Origin: Bacteroidota bacterium
Lineage (GTDB): Bacteria > Bacteroidota > Bacteroidia > B-17B0 > Aurantibacillaceae
Assembly (NCBI GenBank): GCA_025363015.1
Contig: JANYEQ010000072.1
Span: 1 to 55,049 of the forward strand
Reading direction: 5' to 3'
Length of the DNA: 55,049 bases
The position numbers and the translations under genes were made by a program. This document shows positions 8,114 to 17,893 of this stretch, one piece after another. The notes under the pieces were generated by a model. The model worked only from the letters and a program-made list of their open reading frames with translations. It did no database searches and was not told the origin of the DNA. How positions within the stretch are numbered: the stretch's first letter is position 1; each line of letters begins with the position of its first letter.

Positions 8114-9988
8114 TTAATGATGTTTAACTTTTAAAGCATCTTTTTTGTTGTTTTTATTTATTAAATCAGCTTCGAACATTCGTTTTTCAACATCCACTCT
8201 ATCTGTTTTACCTTTTAAATATTTTTCTATCATAAGAGTAGCAATTGGTGCGCTCCAGGTATTTCCAAAGCCTCCATTTTCAACAATACAGGCAATAGCA
8301 ATTTTTGGATTATCGCGAGGTGCAAACGCAAAAAATACAGAGTGGTCATCGCCATGTGGATTTTGAGCAGTACCTGTTTTTCCACACACCACAATATCTT
8401 TTACTCTATTTGTATAAGCCGTGCCACCGGGTTCTAAAGCACCCTGCATCCCATCAATAACATTTGTATATGCGGTTTGGTTTTGTACTCCAAAATAATG
8501 TTTTACTTTAAAGCGTTTATCAATATAACGGCTTGCGCCTATGCCTTTAATACAATGTGGCGTATAATAAAACCCCCTGTTTGCAATGCCTGCAACCACA
8601 TTTGCCATTTGAAATGGAACAAGCAATAATTCGGCTTGCCCTATACCAAGTGATACTATTGTATTACTTCGCCATGCATTTTTACCAAATATTTTATCAT
8701 AGTATTTTACTGATGGTACGTTACCGGGCTTATCATACGGTAAATCAGTATTTAAATGGGTACCTGGCCCAAACGATTGAACCATATCGCGCCAATGATT
8801 GTATCCATCAACAAATTTTGGATATTTTTTTTGATCCACAATTTCTCTAAAAACATAGCTGTAATAGGAGTTACAAGATGCCGAAATAGAGCCAACTAAA
8901 CTTTTTCCACCGCCATGCGCATGGCATTTTGGCTTGCCTCCCATTGGCGGATACCCCATTTGGCACGGAAATACAGTACTTCGATTAATTAAACCATCTT
9001 GTTGTGCTATTAAGGCTCCTATTAATTTAAAAATAGAACCAGGAGGGTACATGGCCGTTAAAGCTCTATTAAACAAAGGTAAATTAATTGTATCGTAATA
9101 TAATTTAGTAAAATTTTTACTTCGCTCTTTACCTCCTACTAATAAATTTGGGTCGTAAGCTGGGGCAGAAATTAAGCATAAAATTTCGCCTGTACTTGGT
9201 TCTATCGCTACAATGGCTCCTTTTTTACCTTGCATTAATTTTTCACCATATTCTTGTAAAGTCATATCAATGCTACAATACAAGGGTTTGCCAGGTATTG
9301 CCAAGGTATCGTAAATGCCATTCATATAACTACCAATAATTTTATTATGCACATCGGTAATGGCAATACTAGTCCCTTTTTTTCCTCTTAAATCTTGTTC
9401 ATAGCTTCTCTCAATACCACTAATACCAATGTAATCGCCCTCACGGTAATAACTATTTTTTTCGGCACCTTCTTTGCTAATCTCACCCACATACCCTAAT
9501 AAATGTGCTGCTATTGGGCGAGGATATTTTCTAACAGTTCGTTTTTGTACAAAAAAACCTTTAAAGCGGTATAATTTTTCTTGCAAAGCCGCATAGGTTT
9601 TCTGCGACATCTGTTTTTCAAAAACACTTTCCTTACGAGGCGAATTTGGTGCTTGGCAAGCTTTTTTTATACGACGTAAATAGTCTTCTTTAGTAATTTG
9701 CAGCACTTCGCATAATCCCATCGTATCACAGCCTTTACTTTCTTTGGGTATTATCATTAAATCGTAACTGGCTTCGTTAAATACTAATAATTTTCCGTTA
9801 CGGTCGTAAATATAACCACGCACGGGGTATTCGGTCATATATCTAAATGCATTGTTTTGTGCATCGAGTTTATATTTATCGTCAATTACTTGTATGTAAA
9901 ACAAACGGCACACATAAATGATAACAATTAGGCAAAAAAATCCACCAACAATTAATTTACGATTTCCTAATTGTGTATTATTACTCAT
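8114..9988 (-). CDS. mrdA: Penicillin-binding protein 2 (elongation transpeptidase)
   Basis: 624 aa class B PBP with one N-terminal membrane helix (about 12-34), a pedestal region starting RGYIYDRNGKLL, and a transpeptidase domain. The active site is intact: S318-x-x-K321 (PPGSIFK), S371-C-N (SxN motif) and K537-T-G. Cys342, Cys355, His357 and His359 form a cluster just before the SxN motif, where PBP2 enzymes of other bacteria bind zinc; a similar site is plausible here. It cross-links elongation-specific peptidoglycan together with RodA and MreC. It lies 3 bp after mreD. Confidence 0.94.
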   Translation of the reverse strand: MSNNTQLGNRKLIVGGFFCLIVIIYVCRLFYIQVIDDKYKLDAQNNAFRYMTEYPVRGYIYDRNGKLLVFNEASYDLMIIPKESKGCDTMGLCEVLQITKEDYLRRIKKACQAPNSPRKESVFEKQMSQKTYAALQEKLYRFKGFFVQKRTVRKYPRPIAAHLLGYVGEISKEGAEKNSYYREGDYIGISGIERSYEQDLRGKKGTSIAITDVHNKIIGSYMNGIYDTLAIPGKPLYCSIDMTLQEYGEKLMQGKKGAIVAIEPSTGEILCLISAPAYDPNLLVGGKERSKNFTKLYYDTINLPLFNRALTAMYPPGSIFKLIGALIAQQDGLINRSTVFPCQMGYPPMGGKPKCHAHGGGKSLVGSISASCNSYYSYVFREIVDQKKYPKFVDGYNHWRDMVQSFGPGTHLNTDLPYDKPGNVPSVKYYDKIFGKNAWRSNTIVSLGIGQAELLLVPFQMANVVAGIANRGFYYTPHCIKGIGASRYIDKRFKVKHYFGVQNQTAYTNVIDGMQGALEPGGTAYTNRVKDIVVCGKTGTAQNPHGDDHSVFFAFAPRDNPKIAIACIVENGGFGNTWSAPIATLMIEKYLKGKTDRVDVEKRMFEADLINKNNKKDALKVKHH

Positions 9989-9991
9989 TGT

Positions 9992-10504
9992 TTATTTACG
10001 TTTTGTGAAAAACAAAAATTGAATTAAGTAAATAAATAAAAATGTACCAACACTACTTAACATAAATCTTAAAAAAGTTCTAAAAAATTCAGAAAAACGA
10101 AATACTTCTAAATAAAAAAAGAAAAAATTATGAATTAATATCAACGAACCAGCAAAGGTTATAAACCATTGTAAGCCCATATCATCTACAGTTGGTTTTA
10201 AGATAGCATCGTATCCTTCGCGTGGCGACATATATTTTAAAATATAATAACGTGCAAATGCCATTAAAGTACATGCGCTGGCATGTAGACCTGAGGAATC
10301 ATAAAAAAAATCAATTGTACATCCTAATATAAATGCTGTAAATAATAATACTAATTTGGGTGTTTGAAAAGGCAATAAAATAATTACTAAAACATATGGA
10401 AATAGCACTACATAAGTAGTTAAATTAATATGTTGCACAACCAATACTTGCGCTAATATTAAAATAAAAAAACGTAAAAAATATTTAATTAAATCAGTCG
10501 TCAA
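9992..10504 (-). CDS. mreD: Rod shape-determining membrane protein MreD
   Basis: 170 aa, about five hydrophobic helices. It has the family pattern of a conserved acidic/aromatic loop (TIDFFYDSSGLHASACTLMA, about 64-83). Sequence similarity in MreD is low, so the assignment rests largely on its place between mreC (overlap of 11 bp) and mrdA (3 bp). It is part of the elongasome in the inner membrane. Confidence 0.9.
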   Translation of the reverse strand: MTTDLIKYFLRFFILILAQVLVVQHINLTTYVVLFPYVLVIILLPFQTPKLVLLFTAFILGCTIDFFYDSSGLHASACTLMAFARYYILKYMSPREGYDAILKPTVDDMGLQWFITFAGSLILIHNFFFFYLEVFRFSEFFRTFLRFMLSSVGTFLFIYLIQFLFFTKRK

Positions 10505-11333
10505 CTTGTTTATGCGAAATTTTTTCTAACGAATCGCGTTCGGGTTTATATTTATTTTTAATAACGTACACATGATTTACTTTTTTAAAATTGGTACTTA
10601 ATCTCACTTTTGCGGTATAAAAAGGATCGTTTTGTTTACGCTCATACTCTTCAATAAAGCCAACTAAAATACCTTCTGGAAAAATGCCTGATAATTCGCT
10701 GGTAACAACCGTATCTCCTTTTTTTATTTTAGCATGCGTGGGTATATCAATCATGGAACAGTATTGGTAATCTTTGCCATTCCAAATAAGTGGGCCATAG
10801 CTTCTATCTTTTTTTAATTGACAATTTATACCAAAATCTTTATGCAACACACTCATTACACTTGCAAAATTAGCACTAACGTTGGTAATAATACCAACAA
10901 TTCCTTCATTACTCATTACAGCCATGTCGCGTGTTAAACCTTGATTTGTGCCAATATTTAAGGTTAAATAATTACGGCGTTTATTTACCGAGGTATTTAC
11001 AATTTTACCACTTATGTAAGTATATTGCTGTTTATAAAGGGTATCGTTTTTTTTATATTCTTGTAAAGGAATGGCCGCGTAATTAGTTTTTAATAAATTA
11101 CGCAATTGTGCGTTTTCGTTACTTAGCTTATCATTTTCTTGTTTTAGCGAAAAATACTCTTTGGTGTTTGCGGCTGTTTGATAAACATTTGCCACTACTT
11201 GGTTGGATGAATTTAATACTTGCGAACCTTGATAACCATCTTTACGAACCATTAATAAGACACAAATAAATTGCAAAAATAAAAATACAAAAATAAAATT
11301 ATGTTTTATTATAAAGGCAAAAAGGTTTCTCAC
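10494..11333 (-). CDS. mreC: Rod shape-determining protein MreC
   Basis: 279 aa: one N-terminal membrane helix (about 10-28), a coiled coil (about 60-85, LKQENDKLSNENAQLRNLL), then the two beta-barrel periplasmic domain. That domain contains NKRRNYLTLNIGTNQGLTRD and MAVMSNEGIVGIITNVS, the typical MreC block. It links cytoplasmic MreB filaments to PBP2 in the periplasm. It overlaps mreD by 11 bp and follows mreB after 65 bp. Confidence 0.93.
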   Translation of the reverse strand: MRNLFAFIIKHNFIFVFLFLQFICVLLMVRKDGYQGSQVLNSSNQVVANVYQTAANTKEYFSLKQENDKLSNENAQLRNLLKTNYAAIPLQEYKKNDTLYKQQYTYISGKIVNTSVNKRRNYLTLNIGTNQGLTRDMAVMSNEGIVGIITNVSANFASVMSVLHKDFGINCQLKKDRSYGPLIWNGKDYQYCSMIDIPTHAKIKKGDTVVTSELSGIFPEGILVGFIEEYERKQNDPFYTAKVRLSTNFKKVNHVYVIKNKYKPERDSLEKISHKQVDD

Positions 11334-11398
11334 GTTAACTAATTTTTTTAAACGTTAGCATTCAACATCAGCTAACATAAAGCTACACTAATTTATTT

Positions 11399-12421
11399 TT
11401 ACTTAATTAAGAATGGGAACTTATGAATATTTTTTAGCGCAATACCAGTGCCACGTGCCACAGCTCTTAATGGATCTTCGCACACATGTACAGGTAATTT
11501 TGTTTTCATGCTAATGCGTTTATCTAAGCCACGTAAAAGTGAGCCCCCACCGGCCATATAAATACCCTTGCGGTAAATATCGGCTGCTAATTCGGGAGGT
11601 GTCATTTCTAAGGCATTTAAAATAGCTTCTTCAATTTTAGAAATTGATTTATCTAAACAATGTGCTATTTCAACATAACTAATATAAACTTCTTTTGGTA
11701 TACCGCTCATTAAATCGCGGCCTTGAACGGCATAATCGGCGGGTGGGTTTTCAATTTCTGTCATAGCAGCACCTACTTCAATTTTTACACGCTCTGCACT
11801 ACGTTCGCCAATTAAAATATTATGTTGTCGACGCATGTATTCTTCAATATTTGCATTAAAATCGTCACCAGCAATACGCGTACTTTTATCGCAAACAATA
11901 CCACCTAAGGCAATTACAGCAATTTCAGAAGTACCACCGCCAATATCAATAATCATATTGCCCATTGGCTCTTCTACATCAATACCCATCCCTAATGCTG
12001 CTGCCATTGGTTCATGAATCATGTATACCTCTTTAGCACCAGCATGTTCAGAGCTATCGCGTACGGCACGTTTTTCTACCTCGGTAATGCCGCTAGGAAT
12101 ACATATTACCATTCGAAGAGAGGGTTTAAAAAAACGATTTCCAGGATTAATCATTTTTATCATTCCCTTTATCATTTCCTCCGCTGCCTGAAAATCGGCA
12201 ATTACTCCATCTTTTAATGGGCGAATGGTTTTAATATTTTCGTGGGTTTTACCATGCATCATTTGTGCCTGTTTACCCACGGCTATTACTTTGCCAGTGG
12301 TTCTATCAACGGCTACAATGCTGGGTTCATCTACAACAACTTTGTCGTTATTAATTATAATGGTGTTTGCTGTACCTAAATCTATTGCAATATCTTGAGT
12401 TAAAAAATCAAATAATCCCAT
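11399..12421 (-). CDS. mreB: Rod shape-determining actin homologue MreB
   Basis: 340 aa, full length. Actin-fold ATPase motifs are present: phosphate 1 DLGTANTII (about 15-23), phosphate 2 NMIIDIGGGTSEIAVIALGG and adenosine motif GIYMAGGGSLLRGLDK. It forms membrane-bound filaments that guide wall synthesis, so the cell is predicted to be rod shaped. It is the first gene of the operon. The 104 bp upstream are AT-rich without a promoter I can place confidently. Confidence 0.97.
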   Translation of the reverse strand: MGLFDFLTQDIAIDLGTANTIIINNDKVVVDEPSIVAVDRTTGKVIAVGKQAQMMHGKTHENIKTIRPLKDGVIADFQAAEEMIKGMIKMINPGNRFFKPSLRMVICIPSGITEVEKRAVRDSSEHAGAKEVYMIHEPMAAALGMGIDVEEPMGNMIIDIGGGTSEIAVIALGGIVCDKSTRIAGDDFNANIEEYMRRQHNILIGERSAERVKIEVGAAMTEIENPPADYAVQGRDLMSGIPKEVYISYVEIAHCLDKSISKIEEAILNALEMTPPELAADIYRKGIYMAGGGSLLRGLDKRISMKTKLPVHVCEDPLRAVARGTGIALKNIHKFPFLIK

Positions 12422-12525
12422 TTATCTTACTGTGTTAAGAATGTAAAATTAAGGTTATTGTTGAATAGTAAAGGTATTTTAAGGGAAAGATTTTAAAAAG
12501 TATTAACAATAAATTTTTAGTAGGT

Positions 12526-14382
12526 TTAAAATTTTTTAAGGGTAAAACTCAAATCATCAATATAAATATTATTTTTTGTTGGGTTCCAAACGTAAAATGC
12601 AACAGCGTTATTTTTGCACGAATCTTGCATTAAAAACTGCATATTTACTTTACACCAACCATTTTTATCATAATACACAATGCAATTATTAGACGTATAA
12701 AAACGTTTACAAGTGCCACTATCACTCGTTAAAACAAGAGTTGCACCCTCGCCTTTTTGCCATAAATTAACTTCAATTAAATCGCCAAAATTTAAATTAT
12801 TAAAGCGATACGTAAACCCAAAAGCCGATTTTTGTGATAAAAGCATGGATGATTTCCCGCTTTTAGAAATTAAATTGGATATTAAGTAGCCTTCGTTTAT
12901 TAAAATAGTTGGGTTAGAGGTTTTAAATAAGCCATTTTTAGTTACGTTTTCAGCATCGCATGTAAATTCTATTTTTTGTTTGTAGGATTTTATGTAATAT
13001 CTATTTACAATTGTATAGGCACTTACAACATATAAAACAATTATTAATAGCGTAATTATTAAACCATATTTAGGTTTATGATTTAATTTATAATTACCAA
13101 GCGCTAAAAATAATACTGGAAATATTGGGATCAAGTATCTTCCTTGCAATAAATCTACAACCCCTTCGCCTACTGCATCCCAAGTTAAATGCTGCGATAA
13201 TAGTAATAAAAAAAGAGCACAAAAAGCTGCTAAAAATAATAGTATTTGCTGCTTAATCGTAACTTTAAATGTATTTTTTTCAAAAAGAGAAAAATATATA
13301 ATTAGTATATAGCTTAACCATAAAAGCCAAGTGGGTGTTGGTATATCGCTATTACCAAAGGCACCAATGTAACCACATAAGTAGGTATAAGGGTGATTGA
13401 AAAGAGAATGGTAAATTACCTTTAAAAAATAAGTTCCATGGCTTAATATGTATGCTTTTTGCTGGTAATAATTTGCATAATCTGATAAGCCTACTAAATC
13501 TCTATGCGTTACATCGTAAGTAGAATATGGTATGTAGTTTTGCATAACAATACCCGACCAAAAACTAGAAACAAAAATTGCAGTTAAAAACAAGCTACCC
13601 ACAAAAATAAAATACTGAGTTTTGTTTTTAAATTTAGAAATAGGAATAATAAAAAACATTATAATTAAGCCCACATAAACAAGTTTTGCCAATGCTATTA
13701 ATGCAATTATTAATACTAATGTTAGTAAATGTTTATAGGTAAATTGTTTTTCTGAAAAGGTATATTTTAAAATTAAAGCTATAAACAAAAAACATAAAAT
13801 ATTAGTTACACTATCAGCACTAAACGAACTGGTAACATATATATGCATTGGTAATAAGCATAATAAGGTAAATAACCATTTATAAATAGGTACAGTTTTT
13901 ATAATAAAAAACATACTCATTAGCCATACTATTAAAATAAAAAGTTTACCCGTATAATACATCGTACCCATAGAACAGCCTAACTGTTTGGTTATATAAA
14001 TTGCTAAAGCCTGTGGCGCATAAGATATAGGAGAGTAATACGAAGTATTTGGAAAATCTTTAAAGACAGGCTTATCTTTATTAAATTTAATTTTAAAACT
14101 ATTTTTTAAATCTGTAATTGTTACATTTTTTTTTAACTCAAAAGAAACATTATAGTATGGGTTTACAAATTCGTTAATACAATTTGGAATTTCGCCACCC
14201 AAACGCTTATCCACCTTATTAGGTAAAAATTGCCCATTAGCGATTTGATACGCTCTATAAAAATGGTTAAACTCGTCGGGGGCTTGTAATGGCGGCGTAA
14301 CTATATTTATTAACAATACAAAAAATACAGATGTATAAATAAAAAAAGTATGCGGTGGTATGTTTTTTAATTTACTAAACAT
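12526..14382 (-). CDS. DUF2142-type polytopic membrane protein with a C-terminal jelly-roll-like domain
   Basis: 618 aa from the ATG at 14382; a TTG ten codons further upstream is possible but less likely. The segment PLQAPDEFNHFYRAYQIANG (about 30-49) is the signature of DUF2142 membrane proteins, which resemble GT-C glycosyltransferases: an acidic DE motif in the first periplasmic loop followed by about ten helices. The last 140 residues are soluble and beta-rich (SSMLLSQKSAFGFTYRF, NIYIDDLSFTL), like carbohydrate-binding jelly rolls. A role in surface glycan assembly is a guess from the fold. It lies upstream of mreB on the same strand but is separated by 104 bp. Confidence 0.75.
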   Translation of the reverse strand: MFSKLKNIPPHTFFIYTSVFFVLLINIVTPPLQAPDEFNHFYRAYQIANGQFLPNKVDKRLGGEIPNCINEFVNPYYNVSFELKKNVTITDLKNSFKIKFNKDKPVFKDFPNTSYYSPISYAPQALAIYITKQLGCSMGTMYYTGKLFILIVWLMSMFFIIKTVPIYKWLFTLLCLLPMHIYVTSSFSADSVTNILCFLFIALILKYTFSEKQFTYKHLLTLVLIIALIALAKLVYVGLIIMFFIIPISKFKNKTQYFIFVGSLFLTAIFVSSFWSGIVMQNYIPYSTYDVTHRDLVGLSDYANYYQQKAYILSHGTYFLKVIYHSLFNHPYTYLCGYIGAFGNSDIPTPTWLLWLSYILIIYFSLFEKNTFKVTIKQQILLFLAAFCALFLLLLSQHLTWDAVGEGVVDLLQGRYLIPIFPVLFLALGNYKLNHKPKYGLIITLLIIVLYVVSAYTIVNRYYIKSYKQKIEFTCDAENVTKNGLFKTSNPTILINEGYLISNLISKSGKSSMLLSQKSAFGFTYRFNNLNFGDLIEVNLWQKGEGATLVLTSDSGTCKRFYTSNNCIVYYDKNGWCKVNMQFLMQDSCKNNAVAFYVWNPTKNNIYIDDLSFTLKKF

Positions 14383-14502
14383 TGGGTTTGTTAAATATAC
14401 ATTTTTAAACAATTTTATAAAAATTAAATTGTTTTAGTATTAATTTATACCTTTTGTAATAATTGTATTATTATTTATATATCTTTTATTAAAAGCATTT
14501 TT

Positions 14503-14510
14503 TATATTTG
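14503..14510 (+). promoter_or_regulatory. -7 element TATATTTG, 4 nt before the ATG of the GH18 gene
   Basis: A perfect TAnnTTTG ends four bases before the ATG at 14515. If used, the transcript would be leaderless or almost so. No clear TTTG is found 19-20 bp upstream. The same spacing occurs before the genes at 347 and 30141. Confidence 0.4.
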
Positions 14511-14514
14511 TTAT

Positions 14515-16335
14515 ATGATTAAAAAATTATTTTCAATAATGTTGTTGTTGAGTTGTATTCAATTGTTTTCTCAAAACACTAATTTCAAAAGTATAATGCA
14601 ACAACAAAGCGAAAAATATAGTAGCTACAACTTTAATACCGATGCCCAGTTTGATAGTTTGCGAGTAGCTGAATTAAACGGGCATTTATCTGAAACCAAA
14701 ATTAACGCTATAAGTACGTCTACGTGTGTGCTAAATAAAAGAGTATTGGGTTGGCATCCATATTGGGTGGGTAGTACTTACACCAATTATCAATGGAATT
14801 TACTGAGCGATTTAGTGTATTTTGATTATACAGTGTCATCATCAACAGGTAATAATACAAATTCATCGTTTGCATGGAGCACCGCCAGTGTGGTAACGGT
14901 TGCAAAAGCTAATGGTACAAAAATACATATTTGTGCTACGATGTTTAGTAGCCACTCTACCTTTTGGGCAAGCTCAAGTGCGCAAACTACTTTTATAAAC
15001 AATATAGTTTCGTTATTAAACGCACGTGGGGGTAATGGTGTAAATATTGATTTTGAAGGCATGGGCGGTAGCGATAATGCCCCCTTTGTAACATTTATGA
15101 CTAACCTTAACAATGCCTTAAACACAGCAAATCCTGCTTACCAACTTTCTGTTTGCCTTTATTCAGTTGATTGGAGTACAACTTTTAACATACCCGCCTT
15201 AAATAATATAGTTGATTTTTATACCATTATGGGTTACGATTATTATTACAGCGGCAGTGCGCAAGCTGGTCCCACATCGCCATTATACAATTACCAAACG
15301 GGTTATAATTATACTGTTTCTAAATCTATTACAGCCTACATAAAAGCAGGAGCTACACCAAGTAAAATACTTATGGGGCTACCCTATTATGGGCGCGAAT
15401 GGGAAGTTGCAACAAACACAACGCCTGCAAATACTACTGGTGCTTTTAATTCGTCGCGAACACTAGATTATGTGGCCACAAATACAACTACATATTCGGC
15501 TGCTAATAAAAAATGGGAAGCTAATTGTTATAGCCCCTATTATGCCTATTTAAATGGCACTAACTGGCGTCATTGTTTTATTGATGATGTTTATAGTTTA
15601 GGGCGTAAATATGATATGGTTAACCAACGTGGGCTTGGAGGTATTGGCATTTGGGCATTAGGCTATGATAATACCACTACCGCCTATTGGACATTAATAC
15701 AAAATAAATTTAGCAATTGTGCCCCAATTGTTTGTAACGACAGCATTTTTGATATGGGAGGTCCTACTCGCAATTATTACGACAACGAAAAATACAATTA
15801 TACTTTAAGTGCCCCAACGGGTAGTTTAGTAAAATTACAATTTAAAAGTTTTAATACAGAGCAAAGCTTCGATTCGTTATCTATTTATAATGGTACGTCA
15901 ACTCTATCGCCTTTAATTGGTAGTTATACAGGCACTAATTCGCCAGGCATCATTGTATCTAGCGGACAATATTTAACGCTAAAATATAAAAGCGATGGTT
16001 CCACAAATTTCTCAGGATTTAAAGCCATAAAATCGTGCATTAGCCCATCTGTAACTACTAATATTAATTCCATACTTAATAGTCAACAGTCTATTACGGC
16101 GTATCCTAACCCTACTACTGGCCAATTAACTATAAAATTAGATGCGTTAAGCGAAACGCCTTTAACTACATATACCATAAAAATAATAACTATTTTAGGA
16201 GAGGTTATACTTAGCGAAACTACAAATAATCAATATTTAACCCTTAATATTTTTAATTTTAGTAACGGTATTTACTTTATTAAAGTGTACCAAAACCAAC
16301 AGTTAATAGGTACAACTAAATTAATAAAAGAGTAA
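14515..16335 (+). CDS. Secreted GH18 family glycosidase with CUB domain and T9SS sorting signal
   Basis: 606 aa. Signal peptide about 1-20 (ends LFSQ). The GH18 barrel (about 75-400) starts with RVLGWHPYW. Its catalytic strand is NGVNIDFEG, with E181 as general acid and D179 beside it; the first two Asp of the classical DxxDxDxE are Asn, as in YaaH-like members. A CUB-like domain (about 410-515, starting CNDSIFDMGG) and a T9SS type-A sorting domain (about 530-606, AYPNPTTGQ to GIYFIKVY) follow. It probably hydrolyses chitin, peptidoglycan or related beta-1,4-GlcNAc polymers at the cell surface or outside the cell. It is monocistronic. Confidence 0.88.
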   Translation: MIKKLFSIMLLLSCIQLFSQNTNFKSIMQQQSEKYSSYNFNTDAQFDSLRVAELNGHLSETKINAISTSTCVLNKRVLGWHPYWVGSTYTNYQWNLLSDLVYFDYTVSSSTGNNTNSSFAWSTASVVTVAKANGTKIHICATMFSSHSTFWASSSAQTTFINNIVSLLNARGGNGVNIDFEGMGGSDNAPFVTFMTNLNNALNTANPAYQLSVCLYSVDWSTTFNIPALNNIVDFYTIMGYDYYYSGSAQAGPTSPLYNYQTGYNYTVSKSITAYIKAGATPSKILMGLPYYGREWEVATNTTPANTTGAFNSSRTLDYVATNTTTYSAANKKWEANCYSPYYAYLNGTNWRHCFIDDVYSLGRKYDMVNQRGLGGIGIWALGYDNTTTAYWTLIQNKFSNCAPIVCNDSIFDMGGPTRNYYDNEKYNYTLSAPTGSLVKLQFKSFNTEQSFDSLSIYNGTSTLSPLIGSYTGTNSPGIIVSSGQYLTLKYKSDGSTNFSGFKAIKSCISPSVTTNINSILNSQQSITAYPNPTTGQLTIKLDALSETPLTTYTIKIITILGEVILSETTNNQYLTLNIFNFSNGIYFIKVYQNQQLIGTTKLIKE

Positions 16336-16349
16336 CCTAAATTAAATTT

Positions 16350-17135
16350 TTAAAATCGTAAACCCAATTGCAAGCTTATATGCATACCATTAATGTTTAA
16401 TGCCGATGCAGTATAGTTTGTTTTAAACAAATAAGGCGATAATCCATAGCGGTATTGCACTTCGGCAAAAAAATTACTAGCACCTTTATTAATATTGTTT
16501 TTTTGAAAACCTAAACTTAGTGATACAAAACTATTTAATTTATTATAAAATAATGGGTTTTTAAACTGTAAATCAACAGCTTCTTTTTTTACGGAAGTAC
16601 CATTTTGACTTACATTAACATTAGCTAGCAATAAGTAACGCAAATGATAGCCAACCATTAAATAAGGGCTAAACAAAGTGTTATTTTCGCGTTTGAACGA
16701 ATACTTTACTTGTAGTGGTAACCCTAGTTCGTGAATTACTAAACTATAATTGTACGAAAATGTTTTATCATACAGTTGCAAACTATCTGGCTTAAAGTAA
16801 TACGATTTAAAATTTAAACCATGTACAAAATACTCTACACCAAACAAAAAGAAAAATTTATAATTTCTATCACACAGCACTTCTTTTTTAAGACTAAATA
16901 AGGCGCTCATTTTTTGAGTTGGACTTTTTGCATGATGCGTATTTACCCTGTAAATGCCTAAAGCCGGACCAAAGCCAAACCGTATACCTAAGCCAGTTGG
17001 TTTTTTGGGTAGTGGTAAAAATTTGCCTTCATTATAAGTATTAAAAGTGTTACATATTATATAACTGTTTGCAGCTTTACTTAAAAAAAAACTTAAATAA
17101 ATAAAAAAAAATATAAAATTTATTTTTTTATTCAT
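16350..17135 (-). CDS. Outer-membrane beta-barrel protein (PorT-like)
   Basis: 261 aa with a signal peptide (about 1-22, FFLSKAANS). The remainder alternates polar and hydrophobic residues in amphipathic strands and ends in the C-terminal phenylalanine LQLGLRF expected for Bam-assembled barrels. The GLGIRFGFGPALGIYRV strand near the start resembles PorT/OMP_b-brl_2 proteins. No substrate is evident. It is the third gene of an operon after the permease and SDR genes (3-bp gap). Confidence 0.7.
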   Translation of the reverse strand: MNKKINFIFFFIYLSFFLSKAANSYIICNTFNTYNEGKFLPLPKKPTGLGIRFGFGPALGIYRVNTHHAKSPTQKMSALFSLKKEVLCDRNYKFFFLFGVEYFVHGLNFKSYYFKPDSLQLYDKTFSYNYSLVIHELGLPLQVKYSFKRENNTLFSPYLMVGYHLRYLLLANVNVSQNGTSVKKEAVDLQFKNPLFYNKLNSFVSLSLGFQKNNINKGASNFFAEVQYRYGLSPYLFKTNYTASALNINGMHISLQLGLRF

Positions 17136-17138
17136 TTA

Positions 17139-17891
17139 TTATTTTCTGTTAGATATAGTAGAAGTGGCCTGAGCAGAAGGCATTATAATAATATCGTTAA
17201 TGTTTACATGCGCTGGGCGGTTAGCAACCCAAAAAATAGTTTCAGCAATATCTTCAGGCTTTAAAGGTTGTAAACCGTTATACACCTTCTTAGCACGCTC
17301 TTCATCGCCATCAAAACGCACAATGCTAAATTCGGTTTCTACCATGCCTGGATTTATAGCAGTAACTTTAATATTATGAAGCAATAAATCAATACGCATT
17401 GCTTTACTTAATGCATCTACGGCGTGTTTGGTGGCACAATACACGTTTCCGTTGGCATATACTTCTTTACCTGCCACTGAGCCAATATTTATGATGTGCC
17501 CAGTTTGGTTTTCAATCATTAAGTTAGAAATTATTTTTGAAACGTATAGTAAACCTTTCACGTTCGTATCAATCATTCGCTCCCAATGGCTTATTGTACC
17601 TTCTTGCAAGGTACTTAAGCCTGCAGCTAATCCTGCATTATTAACTAAAATATTAATTTTTTTATTTTCGGGTGATAATGAATTAATTGCATTTTCAACT
17701 TGGGCTTGCACTCTAATATCAAAACACAGGGTGGTTACATTAATTTTATAATTTAACTGTAACTCTTTTTTAAATTCGGTTAAACGCTCTTCTCTTCGGC
17801 CAGTAATAATTAAATTATAACCATTTTTTGCAAATAAAAGAGCGGTGCTTTTACCTATACCCGAAGTAGCACCTGTAATAAATACTAACAT
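17139..17891 (-). CDS. Short-chain dehydrogenase/reductase (YdfG-like)
   Basis: 250 aa classical SDR. The cofactor loop is TGATSGIG (6-13), followed by NNAG (84-87). The catalytic tetrad has S138 (GSVAG), Y151 and K155 (YCATK). Arginines after the second strand (TGRREERL) favour NADP(H). It resembles the YdfG group that oxidises serine, L-allo-threonine and other 3-hydroxy acids, but substrate prediction within SDRs is uncertain. It lies 2 bp downstream of the amino-acid permease, which suits a role in hydroxy amino acid use. Confidence 0.88.
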   Translation of the reverse strand: MLVFITGATSGIGKSTALLFAKNGYNLIITGRREERLTEFKKELQLNYKINVTTLCFDIRVQAQVENAINSLSPENKKINILVNNAGLAAGLSTLQEGTISHWERMIDTNVKGLLYVSKIISNLMIENQTGHIINIGSVAGKEVYANGNVYCATKHAVDALSKAMRIDLLLHNIKVTAINPGMVETEFSIVRFDGDEERAKKVYNGLQPLKPEDIAETIFWVANRPAHVNINDIIIMPSAQATSTISNRK

Positions 17892-17893
17892 AA

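Noticed and set aside
14720-15125. Minus-strand open frames within the GH18 gene
   Set aside because: They are shadows of a clearly coding plus-strand gene with signal peptide, catalytic motif and sorting domain.
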